A DNA stretch of 64,000 bases from Roseovarius sp. ZX-A-9. Lineage in GTDB: Bacteria; Pseudomonadota; Alphaproteobacteria; Rhodobacterales; Rhodobacteraceae. Where the stretch lies: positions 147,867 to 211,866 of the forward strand of contig NZ_JAPWHW010000006.1 of the NCBI RefSeq assembly GCF_028369135.1. The letters are read 5' to 3'. Every line of letters starts with the position of its first letter. The first letter of the stretch is position 1. Positions 46,858 through 55,858 of this stretch are shown piece after piece. The notes below the pieces were generated by a model. It saw nothing but the letters and a program-made list of their open reading frames with translations. It searched no databases and was not told where the DNA came from. A program made the position numbers and the translations under genes.

Positions 46858-47649
46858 TTAACCGGCGCCACCCTCGTCGTGGGCTGTCGCGAACCTGCTC
46901 TCGGTCTCGTCGCTGACATGATCATTTTTCCTGAATGACAGATACGAAAATGGCAAAGATCCAATGTAGAGCATGTTGGCCACGATCAGCGTCGGCCAAG
47001 GATAGACCAGCAGACACACCACCAGCACCACGGCGCCAACAACCGCGAATGGAAGGTAGGCCCGTTTTATGGATGCATGTTTTATCGAATAGGTCGGAAT
47101 TGTGCTGACGGCCAGCAATCCGACACAGATGATGTAAAAGGTACGTGCAACGGGAGGAAAGATGTATTGCCAGCCGTGCAGGTGCAAAAAGACCGGCATC
47201 AGGGCCAGACAGGCCAGCGCAGGTGCGGGCACACCGACAAAGAATCCATCCATCTTCAATGTTACGTCTGTCCGCTGAACGGACAGGTTGAACCGCGCCA
47301 GCCTTAGCGCGCAGCACACCGCCAGAACCAGCGTCGCGAGCCAGCCGAGGCTTGCATGCTCTGTCCCGATATAGAATGTGTTGTAGAGTAGTAATCCCGG
47401 CGCAATGCCAAAGTTGAAGAAATCGGCAAGGCTGTCCAGTTCGGCGCCAAACGGGCTGGCGGAATCCAGAAAGCGTGCAAGTTTGCCATCCGCTGCATCC
47501 AGGAACACTGCCAGCAGGATGAAATAGAGACTTGCTTCCAGATGCCCTTCCAGGCTCATCCGCACCGACGTCATCCCGGCACAAATCGCGAATACCGTCA
47601 CGATGCTGGGAACCAGGTGGCGTATCTTGATCCGCTGCGCCCCGTTCAT
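46858..47649 (-). CDS. pssA: phosphatidylserine synthase
   Basis: CDP-diacylglycerol--serine O-phosphatidyltransferase, an inner-membrane enzyme (263 residues, about eight hydrophobic segments). The CDP-alcohol phosphotransferase motif DGx2ARx8Gx3Dx3D is complete in [19 protein letters not shown] followed by SLAD. It supplies phosphatidylserine to Psd, whose stop overlaps its start (47646-47649). Linked with eptA here, it is probably a dedicated second copy rather than the housekeeping one. Confidence 0.92.
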   Translation of the reverse strand: MNGAQRIKIRHLVPSIVTVFAICAGMTSVRMSLEGHLEASLYFILLAVFLDAADGKLARFLDSASPFGAELDSLADFFNFGIAPGLLLYNTFYIGTEHASLGWLATLVLAVCCALRLARFNLSVQRTDVTLKMDGFFVGVPAPALACLALMPVFLHLHGWQYIFPPVARTFYIICVGLLAVSTIPTYSIKHASIKRAYLPFAVVGAVVLVVCLLVYPWPTLIVANMLYIGSLPFSYLSFRKNDHVSDETESRFATAHDEGGAG

Positions 47650-48338
47650 TCTGCAACTCCAAGACGAACGGAATGAGGAGTGGCAAGATCAGCCAGAATG
47701 GTCTCTCCTGCAACGGCCGTCTGTCCGACGGCAACCAGGGGCGACACACCTTCGGGCAGGTACACGTCAAGACGACTGCCGAACCGGATCAAGCCGAACC
47801 GGTGGCCGATCTCGATACTATCCCCCTCACGGACGAAGCAGACGATACGTCTGGCAACAAGGCCTGCGATCTGGACAACACCGATGCGCACGCCCGCCTT
47901 TGTTTCGATCATCAGCGAGTTACGCTCATTCAGTTCGCTTGCCTTGTCGAACGAAGCGTTCAGGAATTTGCCGCTGTGATAGGAAATTCGCCGAACAGTG
48001 CCTGCGATGGGCGCACGGTTCACATGGCAGTTAAAGACATTCATGAACACCGACACCCGCGTTACTGGGCTATCCCCCAGCTCCAGTTCCTTGGGTGGGA
48101 CGACATCCTGAATCAGTGACACAATGCCGTCGGCGGGCGACAGCACGAGGCCCTCCTGCTGGGGGATCACGCGCACCGGATCACGGAAAAAATAGTAGCA
48201 CCAGACCGTGGCGCCACAGCCCAGCCAGAACAACGGTTCCCAAAGAAACGCCAGAGCGACGGTGATTGCAGCGAAGATCGCCACAAATTTCCGCCCTTCC
48301 TTGTGCATCGGGACCGCGATGATCTTGATCATGTTCAT
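47646..48338 (-). CDS. psd: phosphatidylserine decarboxylase proenzyme
   Basis: Short-type pyruvoyl enzyme (230 residues) making phosphatidylethanolamine from phosphatidylserine. The self-cleavage Gly-Ser is in [15 protein letters not shown] near the C-terminus, where Ser becomes the pyruvoyl group. [16 protein letters not shown] and a single N-terminal membrane region ([20 protein letters not shown]) are typical. I start at [15 protein letters not shown] (48338), 10 bases after the true end of the dgkA remnant; the longer frame overlaps dgkA. Coupled to pssA. Confidence 0.92.
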   Translation of the reverse strand: MNMIKIIAVPMHKEGRKFVAIFAAITVALAFLWEPLFWLGCGATVWCYYFFRDPVRVIPQQEGLVLSPADGIVSLIQDVVPPKELELGDSPVTRVSVFMNVFNCHVNRAPIAGTVRRISYHSGKFLNASFDKASELNERNSLMIETKAGVRIGVVQIAGLVARRIVCFVREGDSIEIGHRFGLIRFGSRLDVYLPEGVSPLVAVGQTAVAGETILADLATPHSVRLGVAE

Positions 48339-48348
48339 AGAGGTGCTT

Positions 48349-48750
48349 TCAGAGAGATTCAAAATGTTGGAAAATAACCGTCCCGATGAACACACCGTTT
48401 GCGATAAGCATACACATCTTGGCCAAAGACCCCGTTCCTTAGCATCTTGGGCGAAGTCCTGCCAGTAGTGCGCCGGATGATTGACGCAGCGGTCGCATGG
48501 TTGTGTTCAGAGCCTCGACGGCGTCAAACCTGAAAAACAGGATCAGGACAACACTGAATTGGCCCCTGCTTGTACCAATTCCGACAAGCAGGGCGAGCGA
48601 CGGGATGAACGCCAGAACGATATGGCGAAAGGCAATCTCCCTCCACAGCCGCCAGATCCCCCGAAGGAAATAGGCCGCCACATCAAAGACATGGCGGATG
48701 CCCGTCATCCGTTCTGGCTTTCGTCGGGCATGCTGTCGCTCGATTTTCAT
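48349..48750 (-). pseudogene. dgkA: diacylglycerol kinase, frameshifted
   Basis: Begins at 48750, overlapping the eptA stop (ATGA), and reads MTGIRHVFDVAAYFLRGIWR... then DAVEALNTT as normal DgkA. At about 48500 roughly 11 bases are missing; the next stretch continues in another frame ([20 protein letters not shown]), and a further single-base loss restores the first frame ([15 protein letters not shown], then [10 protein letters not shown] and a stop at 48349). The in-frame product stops at 48439 after 103 residues and lacks the second catalytic Glu and the Lys-Asp pair. FFRFDA in the second membrane helix is also unusually polar. Sequencing error cannot be excluded. Confidence 0.83.
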
Positions 48751-50483
48751 CGGCTGGCGATCTGCTGTGCCGTTCTGCAGGACGCGAAAATATCCAGTTC
48801 CCGATCGTGCTCGGTGGTTTCGATATCCAGCAACCCGAGAACCGAATGAAAAAAGTTGTCGTGCGATAGACTCCCGACACCGTGTGCAGCGACACAGTCG
48901 TAATCCAGCTTCAGATCCTGTTTGAAATTGTTCGACATCCACAGAACCATCGGCACCCGTGTCTGCTCATCGGGCGCGATCCAATATGGGGCAGCGTGCA
49001 AGAACAGACCCTTTTCGCCAAGGGATTCGCCGTGGTCCGAGACATAGATCAGCGAGGTGCTGAGGCCCGGCAAGGTCGAGAGCAGGTCGATGGTCTTCGC
49101 AATCTGAAGGTCAGTGTAAGCGACTGCGTTGTCGTAAGCGTTGACGACATCCCCGGACGAACAATTTGCCAGATCCGCGTCCCGGCAATCAGGCAGGAAC
49201 TTGGCAAATTCCTTGGGATATCGCTCGAAATATGCCGGCCCGTGGTTGCCGATCTGGTGCAGCACGATAACGGTATCGCGGGTGATAGAGCCGACCCTGT
49301 CCTGAAGTTGCCGTAGCAAGATGCCATCGTTGCATTCGCCGCCATTGCAGAATTCGGGATCGTCCGCCCTGTTGAAGTTTGCATAGGTCATCCGCTCGGC
49401 CACGCCCATGTCGCCCGTGTTCGCATCCCACCACTCGACGTCGTATCCGGCGCGCTTGACGATATCCAAAAGGTTTTCCTGGGCGACGGCTCTTTCATAG
49501 GTGAAATTCTGACGGCCCAGTTTCGAGAACATGCAGGGAATGGACACGGATGTTGACGTGCCGCAGCTTTTAACGCCGGCAATCGGCAGAACGTCACGTT
49601 TCGTCAACTCTGGTGTCGTATTCCTTTCATACCCGCTCAATCCCCAGTTCTGGTCTCTCAACGTTTCGCCGATGACCAGAACGGTCAGAACAGGGTGTCG
49701 GGCACCTTGTGCTATGTTTCCCTTGTGGGCATCCAACGCTACTTTTTGAAACTCCAGTGACTGCGCCTTCCACTTCATTTCAGCGTATTTCAGCAGGCTT
49801 TGGACCGTGGATTCCGGGTGCAGTATTTGCCTCATTCCCGGTGATTGCTTGATGCTGAAGGAGAAGACCTGGTAGTTGCTATATGCCGCCCCGGTGAAGA
49901 TCAGAACGCAGAGAAAGAGCAAGGCCATGTGGCGCCGTGCCGATTTCGCGAAGGGGGGATGCGACACCCGCACCGCCAGAACGGCCAGTGACGGCAGGAA
50001 CGCGAACACGAACATGTATCTGAGATAAGCCGGAGTGAGCAAATTCCTGGATTCGTTCGCGGTTGTGCCCAGTATGTTCTGGATCATTTCGCGATCAATG
50101 ATGATCCCCATGGTCTCGTGATAATACGAGGCCCCTGCCCCGATCAGGATGTTGGCGATCAGAAACGGCTTGAGAAACCAGCGGTTCGTGAAAACAAGAA
50201 CGTAGACCATGGTGAACGCCCATATGCCCACCCCGAACATGATGAGCAGGCCGGGCTGCGCTCCAAACAGATCATAGGCCCGTTGCCAGAAAGAGTGGCT
50301 GTAAGCAGCCAGCAGCCAAATGTTTGCAAGCATGACCAGCAGCAAACCCGGCACCACGGGGCGTGCCAACCACAGTTTCTTGGCGACTCCAGGCAGGGTC
50401 TTGCCTGATGGCGATCTTTGAATTGAGCTGCGAGAATAGTCCGGTTCGCCATTTGCTGACCCGGCAGCGACTTTTATCGTCAT
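48747..50483 (-). CDS. eptA: lipid A phosphoethanolamine transferase
   Basis: Inner-membrane sulfatase-superfamily enzyme (578 residues) moving phosphoethanolamine from PE to lipid A, leaving diacylglycerol; in other bacteria this lowers negative charge and polymyxin binding. Five hydrophobic helices precede residue 210. The periplasmic domain has VLVIGETLRDQNWGLSGYER (metal Glu), nucleophile Thr309 in SCGTSTSVSIPCMFS, and YVSDHGESLGEKGLFLHAAP (metal Asp/His). Paired cysteines fit the disulfides of the family. ATG at 50483 follows the usual short cytoplasmic start; 50501 is possible. It leads dgkA, psd and pssA. Confidence 0.93.
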   Translation of the reverse strand: MTIKVAAGSANGEPDYSRSSIQRSPSGKTLPGVAKKLWLARPVVPGLLLVMLANIWLLAAYSHSFWQRAYDLFGAQPGLLIMFGVGIWAFTMVYVLVFTNRWFLKPFLIANILIGAGASYYHETMGIIIDREMIQNILGTTANESRNLLTPAYLRYMFVFAFLPSLAVLAVRVSHPPFAKSARRHMALLFLCVLIFTGAAYSNYQVFSFSIKQSPGMRQILHPESTVQSLLKYAEMKWKAQSLEFQKVALDAHKGNIAQGARHPVLTVLVIGETLRDQNWGLSGYERNTTPELTKRDVLPIAGVKSCGTSTSVSIPCMFSKLGRQNFTYERAVAQENLLDIVKRAGYDVEWWDANTGDMGVAERMTYANFNRADDPEFCNGGECNDGILLRQLQDRVGSITRDTVIVLHQIGNHGPAYFERYPKEFAKFLPDCRDADLANCSSGDVVNAYDNAVAYTDLQIAKTIDLLSTLPGLSTSLIYVSDHGESLGEKGLFLHAAPYWIAPDEQTRVPMVLWMSNNFKQDLKLDYDCVAAHGVGSLSHDNFFHSVLGLLDIETTEHDRELDIFASCRTAQQIASR

Positions 50484-50546
50484 GTGATTGAGCTTTCCCA
50501 CCGTTTGTTTTTCGCCACCTATAGGAGCGCAAACGTTCCGGGGATG

Positions 50547-50572
50547 TGATCGACACTATACCAATCGGTAAG
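50547..50572 (-). promoter_or_regulatory. shared motif, copy 3 (upstream of eptA)
   Basis: On the plus strand this reads TGATCGACACTATACC then AATCGGTAAG. It matches copy 2 at 18 of 26 positions, including TGATC, ACTATAC and GG.AA. Its centre lies about 75 bases before the eptA start. Confidence 0.55.
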
Positions 50573-50830
50573 CTGCGCGCCGGGAGACGCAGCCGGGCCG
50601 GCCTATGATTTCCATGGGTTTCCGGCTCAAATACTCGCCCAGAACTCCGATCGATATCAACTGCACACCCCCCATCAGCTTGGACCAGGGATCACGAAAG
50701 ACAGCTCAATGGGCCGGGTAACACGTCTTCGCGTCTGTAAAGTGGCGACTGGCGACACGGGATTGATCATCTGTCTGCTCCGGCAGCGTGGTATCGCCGT
50801 CTTCCTACTTCCCCATTTCACGCCTGCGCC

Positions 50831-50856
50831 TGATCAGAACTATACGATTTGGCAAT
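50831..50856 (+). promoter_or_regulatory. shared motif, copy 2 (upstream of the response regulator)
   Basis: On the plus strand this reads TGATCAGAAC then TATACGATTTGGCAAT. The last 16 bases are the exact reverse complement of 44923-44938. It lies 80-105 bases before the response regulator start, consistent with autoregulation. Confidence 0.6.
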
Positions 50857-50935
50857 AAACGGATTTTCAGTGGCGTAAATGGCCCCTGGTTGAAGTAAAG
50901 GATACGGGGGAAACACTGAGTGAGGCACAGCGATC

Positions 50936-51607
50936 ATGCGTATCCTGGTGGTCGAGGACGATGTCGAAACGGCCGATTACATCTGCTCCAGCCTGAGCGC
51001 GCAGGGGCACCTGCCGGTGCATGCCGTGGACGGCAAAGAGGGCTATCTGCAGGCGCTCGACAATGATTTTGACGTGATGGTGATCGACCGCATGCTACCC
51101 AAGCTGGACGGCCTGTCGCTGGTCAAGTCCATCCGCATCGCCGATGTTCCAACGCCGATCATCATCCTCAGTGCTTTGGGCGGCCTGAATGACCGGGTCG
51201 AGGGGCTGGAGGCCGGGGCCGACGATTATCTGGTCAAGCCCTTCGCCTTTTCCGAACTGCATGCACGAATCCTCGCGCTGATGCGCCGCCCGCCGATGCA
51301 GACTGAAGAAACGGTGATGAAGGTCGCGGATCTGGAATTGGATCTGGTACGCCATAGTGTTGAACGGGCTGGGCAGCCGATCACGCTGCAACCCCGTGAA
51401 TATCGCCTGCTGGTCTACCTGCTGCGCAATACCGGCAAGGTTCTGACCCGCACCATGCTGCTGGAAGCGGTCTGGGATTTCCATTTCGATCCGCGCACGA
51501 ACGTGGTCGAGACCCATATCAGCCGTCTGCGCAACAAGATCGACAAACCGTTCGCGTCCAGCCTGATCCACACCGTGCGCGGCGCGGGATACAGCCTTCA
51601 TGCCTGA
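50936..51607 (+). CDS. OmpR-family response regulator
   Basis: 223 residues. The receiver domain (1-118) has acidic pocket EDD (8-10), phosphoacceptor Asp51 in VMVIDRMLP and Lys101 in YLVKPF. The winged-helix DNA-binding domain (about 125-222) has LQPREYRLLVYLLRNTGKVL and VVETHISRLRNKIDKPF. It overlaps the histidine kinase gene by 8 bases. The neighbouring eptA operon, and a motif shared by eptA, lptG-like and its own promoter, make it the likely regulator of an envelope-modification regulon, comparable in role to PmrA though not shown to be orthologous. Confidence 0.92.
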   Translation: MRILVVEDDVETADYICSSLSAQGHLPVHAVDGKEGYLQALDNDFDVMVIDRMLPKLDGLSLVKSIRIADVPTPIIILSALGGLNDRVEGLEAGADDYLVKPFAFSELHARILALMRRPPMQTEETVMKVADLELDLVRHSVERAGQPITLQPREYRLLVYLLRNTGKVLTRTMLLEAVWDFHFDPRTNVVETHISRLRNKIDKPFASSLIHTVRGAGYSLHA

Positions 51608-52982
51608 CCGCGCGCGTTCCCGACTGGGCCTGAACCGCACATCCGTGCGCTTATCGCTGCAATTCGCGTTTCTCTACGCCATCCTGTCTGCGGTGATGTT
51701 TTTCGGCGCCTACTGGATGACGGATTTTGAGGTGCGCGACTGGATCGAGGACCAGATGAGGTCCGACGCGGTTGCGCTGGAACGGGTCTTTGATGCGAAT
51801 GGTGCAGTCATTCTGACAGATCGCGTCGCGGTCCTGAGCGCATTCAGTTTTGATAACGAACGCATCTATCAACTGCGCGGCCCGGACGGCGAACATCTTG
51901 CCGGGAACGTGATCGAGATCGATCAGGCGGCGGGGCGCGACTTTCTGCCGGTCACTGCCGTTGATGCGGGCGCGCTGCCCGACCCGGAGGTTTCAGGATA
52001 CTGGATCAGGTTCGACCAGATCGGCCCCTACACCCTGATCCAGGGCACGGGCGATCATGTGATTGCCGAGGTGATGGAGGCGCTCAGCATCGCATTGGTC
52101 GCGGGCTACATACTCGTCATTTCGGCTGGGCTGATCATTGGCACATCGGTGGGCATACGCACCGAGCGGCGTATCCGGCGGATCATGGAGACCCTCGAAA
52201 ATGTATCACGCGGCGCCTTGGCAGACCGCATTCCCGCGGCCCAACGCGGTACGGACGACCTGTCTCGCGTGTCCGGCGCCGTAAACGCCACGCTGGACCA
52301 GTTGCAGGCCCTGCTGGAAAGCCAGAAACAGATCGCAACTGACATCGCCCATGATCTGCGCACCCCCTTGCAGCGATTGCGTCAGCGGCTGGAGCGGATG
52401 ATCGAGGGACGCTCCGATGACGAGGATCTGCAAGCGGCGCTTGCCGAGACGGAAAACTTGATCGAGACGTTCAAGGCCCTGCTGCGCATCGCGCAAATTG
52501 AATCGGGCACACAGCACGAGCATTTCGTCCCGCTGGATCTGGCCACTATCGTGCGGGACGTGACCGAGATTTATCAGCCCGTGGCAGAGGATGAAGGGCA
52601 GGTATTGATTACTTCCGTGCCGCGGAACCCGGTGCAGATACAGGGCGATCCCGCCTTGCTCGGCCAGTTGCTGGCGAACCTGATCGAGAACGCGATCCGT
52701 CACTGTCCGCCGGGTGCGACGTTTCATGTTACGCTCGAAAACGGTTCGAACAATGCAGTGTTGAGCATTGCAGACGATGGTCCGGGGATCCCGGCGGATG
52801 AGGCCGAAAAGGTGTTTCGCCGCTTCTACCGCATCGACAAAAGCCGCACCTTCGAAGGGCACGGGCTTGGCCTGCCATTGGTCAAGGCGATCTGCCGACT
52901 GCACGATGCACGGATCGCGCTGTCGGACAATGCGCCGGGCCTGAAGGTCTGTGTTACCTTTCCCAAGGACGGTGGCGCTTAG
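51600..52982 (+). CDS. sensor histidine kinase
   Basis: 460 residues. Membrane helices at about 18-40 and 162-184 enclose a sensor domain of about 120 residues. A HAMP linker follows (about 185-240). The dimerisation/phosphoacceptor helix has His251 in TDIAHDLRTPLQRL, and the ATPase domain has the N-box LLANLIENAIRHC and G-boxes ADDGPGIPADEAEKVFRRF and GHGLGLPLVKAIC. The sensor part has no recognised fold, so the stimulus is unknown. Its start lies inside the response regulator's end, indicating a coupled pair. Confidence 0.92.
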   Translation: MPDRARSRLGLNRTSVRLSLQFAFLYAILSAVMFFGAYWMTDFEVRDWIEDQMRSDAVALERVFDANGAVILTDRVAVLSAFSFDNERIYQLRGPDGEHLAGNVIEIDQAAGRDFLPVTAVDAGALPDPEVSGYWIRFDQIGPYTLIQGTGDHVIAEVMEALSIALVAGYILVISAGLIIGTSVGIRTERRIRRIMETLENVSRGALADRIPAAQRGTDDLSRVSGAVNATLDQLQALLESQKQIATDIAHDLRTPLQRLRQRLERMIEGRSDDEDLQAALAETENLIETFKALLRIAQIESGTQHEHFVPLDLATIVRDVTEIYQPVAEDEGQVLITSVPRNPVQIQGDPALLGQLLANLIENAIRHCPPGATFHVTLENGSNNAVLSIADDGPGIPADEAEKVFRRFYRIDKSRTFEGHGLGLPLVKAICRLHDARIALSDNAPGLKVCVTFPKDGGA

Positions 52983-53071
52983 TATTCAGTCTTTAGCCAG
53001 TTTGGAAATGAACAGGACACCCTCCCCTTGTTGAGAGGGGGCCGACTTCGCCTGAAACCTACATGCAGTTT

Positions 53072-54349
53072 CTAGACCGAGCCCGGCAGCCAGAGGCTCA
53101 GCCCCGGCACAAGCACCACGAGTGCCAGCACGATCAGCGACCACAGCAGGAACGGCCATATCCGCCGAATGATGGCCGCCACCGGCACGTTGCCGGCAGA
53201 GCCCGCCACGAACAACAGGAGTCCGACAGGTGGCGTAAGCATCCCGATCATCAGGTTGAGGATGACGATCATCCCGAAATGCACCGGGTCGATGCCGAGC
53301 GACATGCCGATGGGCGTGAGCGTGGGCAGGAAGACGATCATCGCCGGCAGCGGTTCGAGGAAACAGCCCACAAGCAGCAAAAGCACGTTGATGGCCAGCA
53401 GGACGACGAGGGGATTGTCGCTGATCCCCGCAATGACCGCGGCAATTTCCAGGTTGATGCGACTTTCGGCGATGATCCAGGCCAGTGGCCCGGCCGCCGC
53501 TAGCAGGAAGAGAATGGCCGAGGCGCTGAGTGCGGCGGTGACCGTGGCCGAGTAGATGCCGCGTGCATTGAGTTCACGCGACAGGAATACCGAGACGATG
53601 AGCGCCCAGACGGCGGCAACGGCGGCGGCCTCTGTATCGGTGACGATGCCGAAACGCATGCCGCCCAGCACGACGATGGGCAGGGTCAGCACCGGCAGTG
53701 CGAAGAGCGTCGCCTTGCCCTGAACCGCCAGAGACTGGCGGGGGCGGCGGTGCTCGATCGCCTGTCCTGTCGGGTAGAGATACCCGATCACGGCGAAACC
53801 CGCGAAAAGCAGCAGGCCCGGCAGAAGACCCGCGAGAAACAGGCGGATGACCGAGACGTTGGCCATGGCAGCGTAGACGATCATCGGCACCGAGGGCGGG
53901 ATGATCGGCCCCAGCATGGCACCGGCGGCGATGATCGCGCCGGCATAGCCTTCGTTATAGCCCTCGCGGCGCATGGCCGGGACAAGGATGCGCCCGGTGG
54001 CAGCGGCATCGGCAGCACCAGAGCCGGAGACGCCCGCCATCAGCAGATTGGTGAGCAGCGAGACCTGCGCCAGTGCACCACGCATGTGGCCGACGAGCGC
54101 CAGCGCCCAGTCGATCAGCCGCTGGGTGAGGCCGCCGCGGTTCATGATCTCACCCGTGAGGATGAAGAGCGGGATGGCAACCAGGACGTATTTGTCGATA
54201 CCCGCGACGATCTGGACCGGCAGGACAGTGCCATTGACCATGCGCTCGCCCGTGACGACCGAGAGGTAGGTCGAGGCGATCATGCCAAAGCCCACGTCAA
54301 AGCCAACAAGCAGCAGCAAAAGGAAGAGCGCCAGGACGGCTCCGGTCAT
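53072..54349 (-). CDS. TRAP transporter large permease, DctM type
   Basis: 425 residues and about 12 hydrophobic segments, the secondary-transport core of a TRAP importer. MAGVSGSGAADAAATGRILV, AIIAAGAMLGPIIPPSVPMI and the C-terminal NLMIGMLTPPVGLLLFVAG are hallmark DctM segments. The ATG at 54349 overlaps the small permease's stop (ATGA). It ends 89 bases from the convergent histidine kinase gene; a short CCCTC/GAGGG stem lies in that gap. Confidence 0.93.
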   Translation of the reverse strand: MTGAVLALFLLLLLVGFDVGFGMIASTYLSVVTGERMVNGTVLPVQIVAGIDKYVLVAIPLFILTGEIMNRGGLTQRLIDWALALVGHMRGALAQVSLLTNLLMAGVSGSGAADAAATGRILVPAMRREGYNEGYAGAIIAAGAMLGPIIPPSVPMIVYAAMANVSVIRLFLAGLLPGLLLFAGFAVIGYLYPTGQAIEHRRPRQSLAVQGKATLFALPVLTLPIVVLGGMRFGIVTDTEAAAVAAVWALIVSVFLSRELNARGIYSATVTAALSASAILFLLAAAGPLAWIIAESRINLEIAAVIAGISDNPLVVLLAINVLLLLVGCFLEPLPAMIVFLPTLTPIGMSLGIDPVHFGMIVILNLMIGMLTPPVGLLLFVAGSAGNVPVAAIIRRIWPFLLWSLIVLALVVLVPGLSLWLPGSV

Positions 54350-54861
54350 GTTCGGGTGCTCCGCACAGGGGGCAGGAACACCGAAACGATGCGGGCCACG
54401 AGGACCACGACGGTCAGCGCCATGCCGATATTGAGTCCGCAGTAGACGGACCAGTAAGTGAAGGGCGTCCCGATGATGTCCTGAAAGGCGCCAACGCGCA
54501 TGACGGGCTGACCGTGCCACAGTACGACGGCGGCAAGCATCGCCATCATGATATCGAAGAGAAGGTTGCGGAATTTCCGGGCCCCTTCCCCGAGGAAATC
54601 CGACAGCAAGTCGGCGGCGATGTTCTCGCGGTGCATCAGCACCAGCGGTAGGCCGAGGAAGGCCAGCCAGATCATCGCGATCTTGGCAAGCTGGTCATAA
54701 GCCGAGAAGCCGGAACCGATAATGTATCGGTCCATCGCCTGGGCGAACATGGTCACCGCAATGATGACCATGAGGACGAAGACGACGAAACAGAGCACCT
54801 GCCGAAGCAGGCGCTCTGCCACGACCGCGGTGCGGTCGTAAACAGATCGTCCAACACTCAT
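54346..54861 (-). CDS. TRAP transporter small permease, DctQ type
   Basis: 171 residues with four hydrophobic helices. The signature SAYDQLAKIAMIWLAFLGLP and HRENIAADLLSDFL are typical of DctQ. I start at MSVGRSVYDRTAVV (54861), 4 bases after the dctP stop; a start 19 codons upstream would overlap dctP. Together with the two neighbours it makes a complete three-part TRAP system. Confidence 0.9.
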   Translation of the reverse strand: MSVGRSVYDRTAVVAERLLRQVLCFVVFVLMVIIAVTMFAQAMDRYIIGSGFSAYDQLAKIAMIWLAFLGLPLVLMHRENIAADLLSDFLGEGARKFRNLLFDIMMAMLAAVVLWHGQPVMRVGAFQDIIGTPFTYWSVYCGLNIGMALTVVVLVARIVSVFLPPVRSTRT

Positions 54862-54865
54862 GTGC

Positions 54866-55858
54866 TTACTGGATCGCCTTGATCTGGTCGATGAAGCCTT
54901 CGGGCCAGTCGACGCCATCGTATTTCTCTGCGATGCCCGAGAGCGCCTCGCGGAACGCCTCCTTGTCGGGCACAGTGTAGGTCACGCCCTGCTCCTTGAA
55001 CATCTCGATGGCTTGGGCTTCGAGCTTCTCTTCTTCGGCCGAGGTGACCTCGCCCCCAGCCTCGGCAGCGGTGCGGATGGCGGCGCGCTGCTCGTCGCTG
55101 AGCGACTGCCAGAGTTGCTCGGAAATGAACCAACCGGTTGCCTCGTAGGAGTGATCGGTGGCCGACCAGAACTTGGCGACTTCGTGGAACTTGAGCGGCA
55201 CGGCAAGGTCAAAGCCGTTGTCTTGCCCCTCGACAAGCCCCTTGGACATGCCGGTGTAGATTTCGGTCATCGACATCGGCACGGTCTGGACGCCGAGTGT
55301 CTTGAACATGTCCTGGAAGATCGCAAGACCAGGCACGCGGAGCTTCATGCCATCCAGATCCGCGGGCGTCTCGATGGGGCCCTTCGTGGTCTGGAGCGCG
55401 CGGGGCGAACGGTTGCCCCATGCGCCAACGATGCGCACGCCGGTTTTCTTGGCAATGTCGTCGTAGATCTTCTGGAAGACCTCGCTGTTCAGCGCCTTCT
55501 GGGCGTGGTCGCGGTCGCGGAACAGGTAAGGTGCGTAGATGACCTTGAGGGGCCCGGCACCTTTCAGAAAGAGACCGGATCCAAGGCCGAAATAACCCAT
55601 CTCGACATTGCCGAGTTGCATGCCGGTCAGCATCTGCTGGATGTCGCCGAGCTGGCCGTCGGTGTAAACGGCGGCAGTCAGATCACCGTCGGTTTCCTCG
55701 GCGAGCACTTCTGCAAAGCGATTCATCGCCTTGTCCCACGGGCTGCCGGCGGCCGAGATCGTCCCAATGCGCAGTTCGCGGGCATCCGACATGCCAGCAA
55801 AGGTGAGGGCCGCAATGGCCGTGATAGCGGCGAGACCGCCGCGTGCGAAAATTTTCAT
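54866..55858 (-). CDS. TRAP transporter substrate-binding protein, DctP type
   Basis: 330 residues. A signal peptide (MKIFARGGLAAITAIAALTF, cleaved near SDA-RE) precedes the binding protein. Family segments include LRIGTISAAGSPWDKAMNRF, the carboxylate-binding Arg region VRIVGAWGNRSPRALQTTKG, and MSMTEIYTGMSKGLVEGQDN. These proteins usually bind organic acids through a conserved arginine. GGGAGG precedes the start. The ligand is unassigned; the CoA-transferase/lyase operon 3 kb away suggests a hydroxylated or branched dicarboxylic acid. Confidence 0.92.
   Translation of the reverse strand: MKIFARGGLAAITAIAALTFAGMSDARELRIGTISAAGSPWDKAMNRFAEVLAEETDGDLTAAVYTDGQLGDIQQMLTGMQLGNVEMGYFGLGSGLFLKGAGPLKVIYAPYLFRDRDHAQKALNSEVFQKIYDDIAKKTGVRIVGAWGNRSPRALQTTKGPIETPADLDGMKLRVPGLAIFQDMFKTLGVQTVPMSMTEIYTGMSKGLVEGQDNGFDLAVPLKFHEVAKFWSATDHSYEATGWFISEQLWQSLSDEQRAAIRTAAEAGGEVTSAEEEKLEAQAIEMFKEQGVTYTVPDKEAFREALSGIAEKYDGVDWPEGFIDQIKAIQ

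Larger units (their letters stand above)
50484..50935. other. 452-base divergent promoter region, eptA and response regulator
   Basis: No gene is supported. It holds two copies of the shared motif, one about 65 bases before eptA (50547-50572) and one about 80 bases before the response regulator (50831-50856), 284 bases apart in the same orientation. Confidence 0.65.

Noticed and set aside
53019..53043. CCCTC/GAGGG stem between the histidine kinase and TRAP genes as a terminator
   Set aside because: Short, imperfect and without a T-run; noted only as context.
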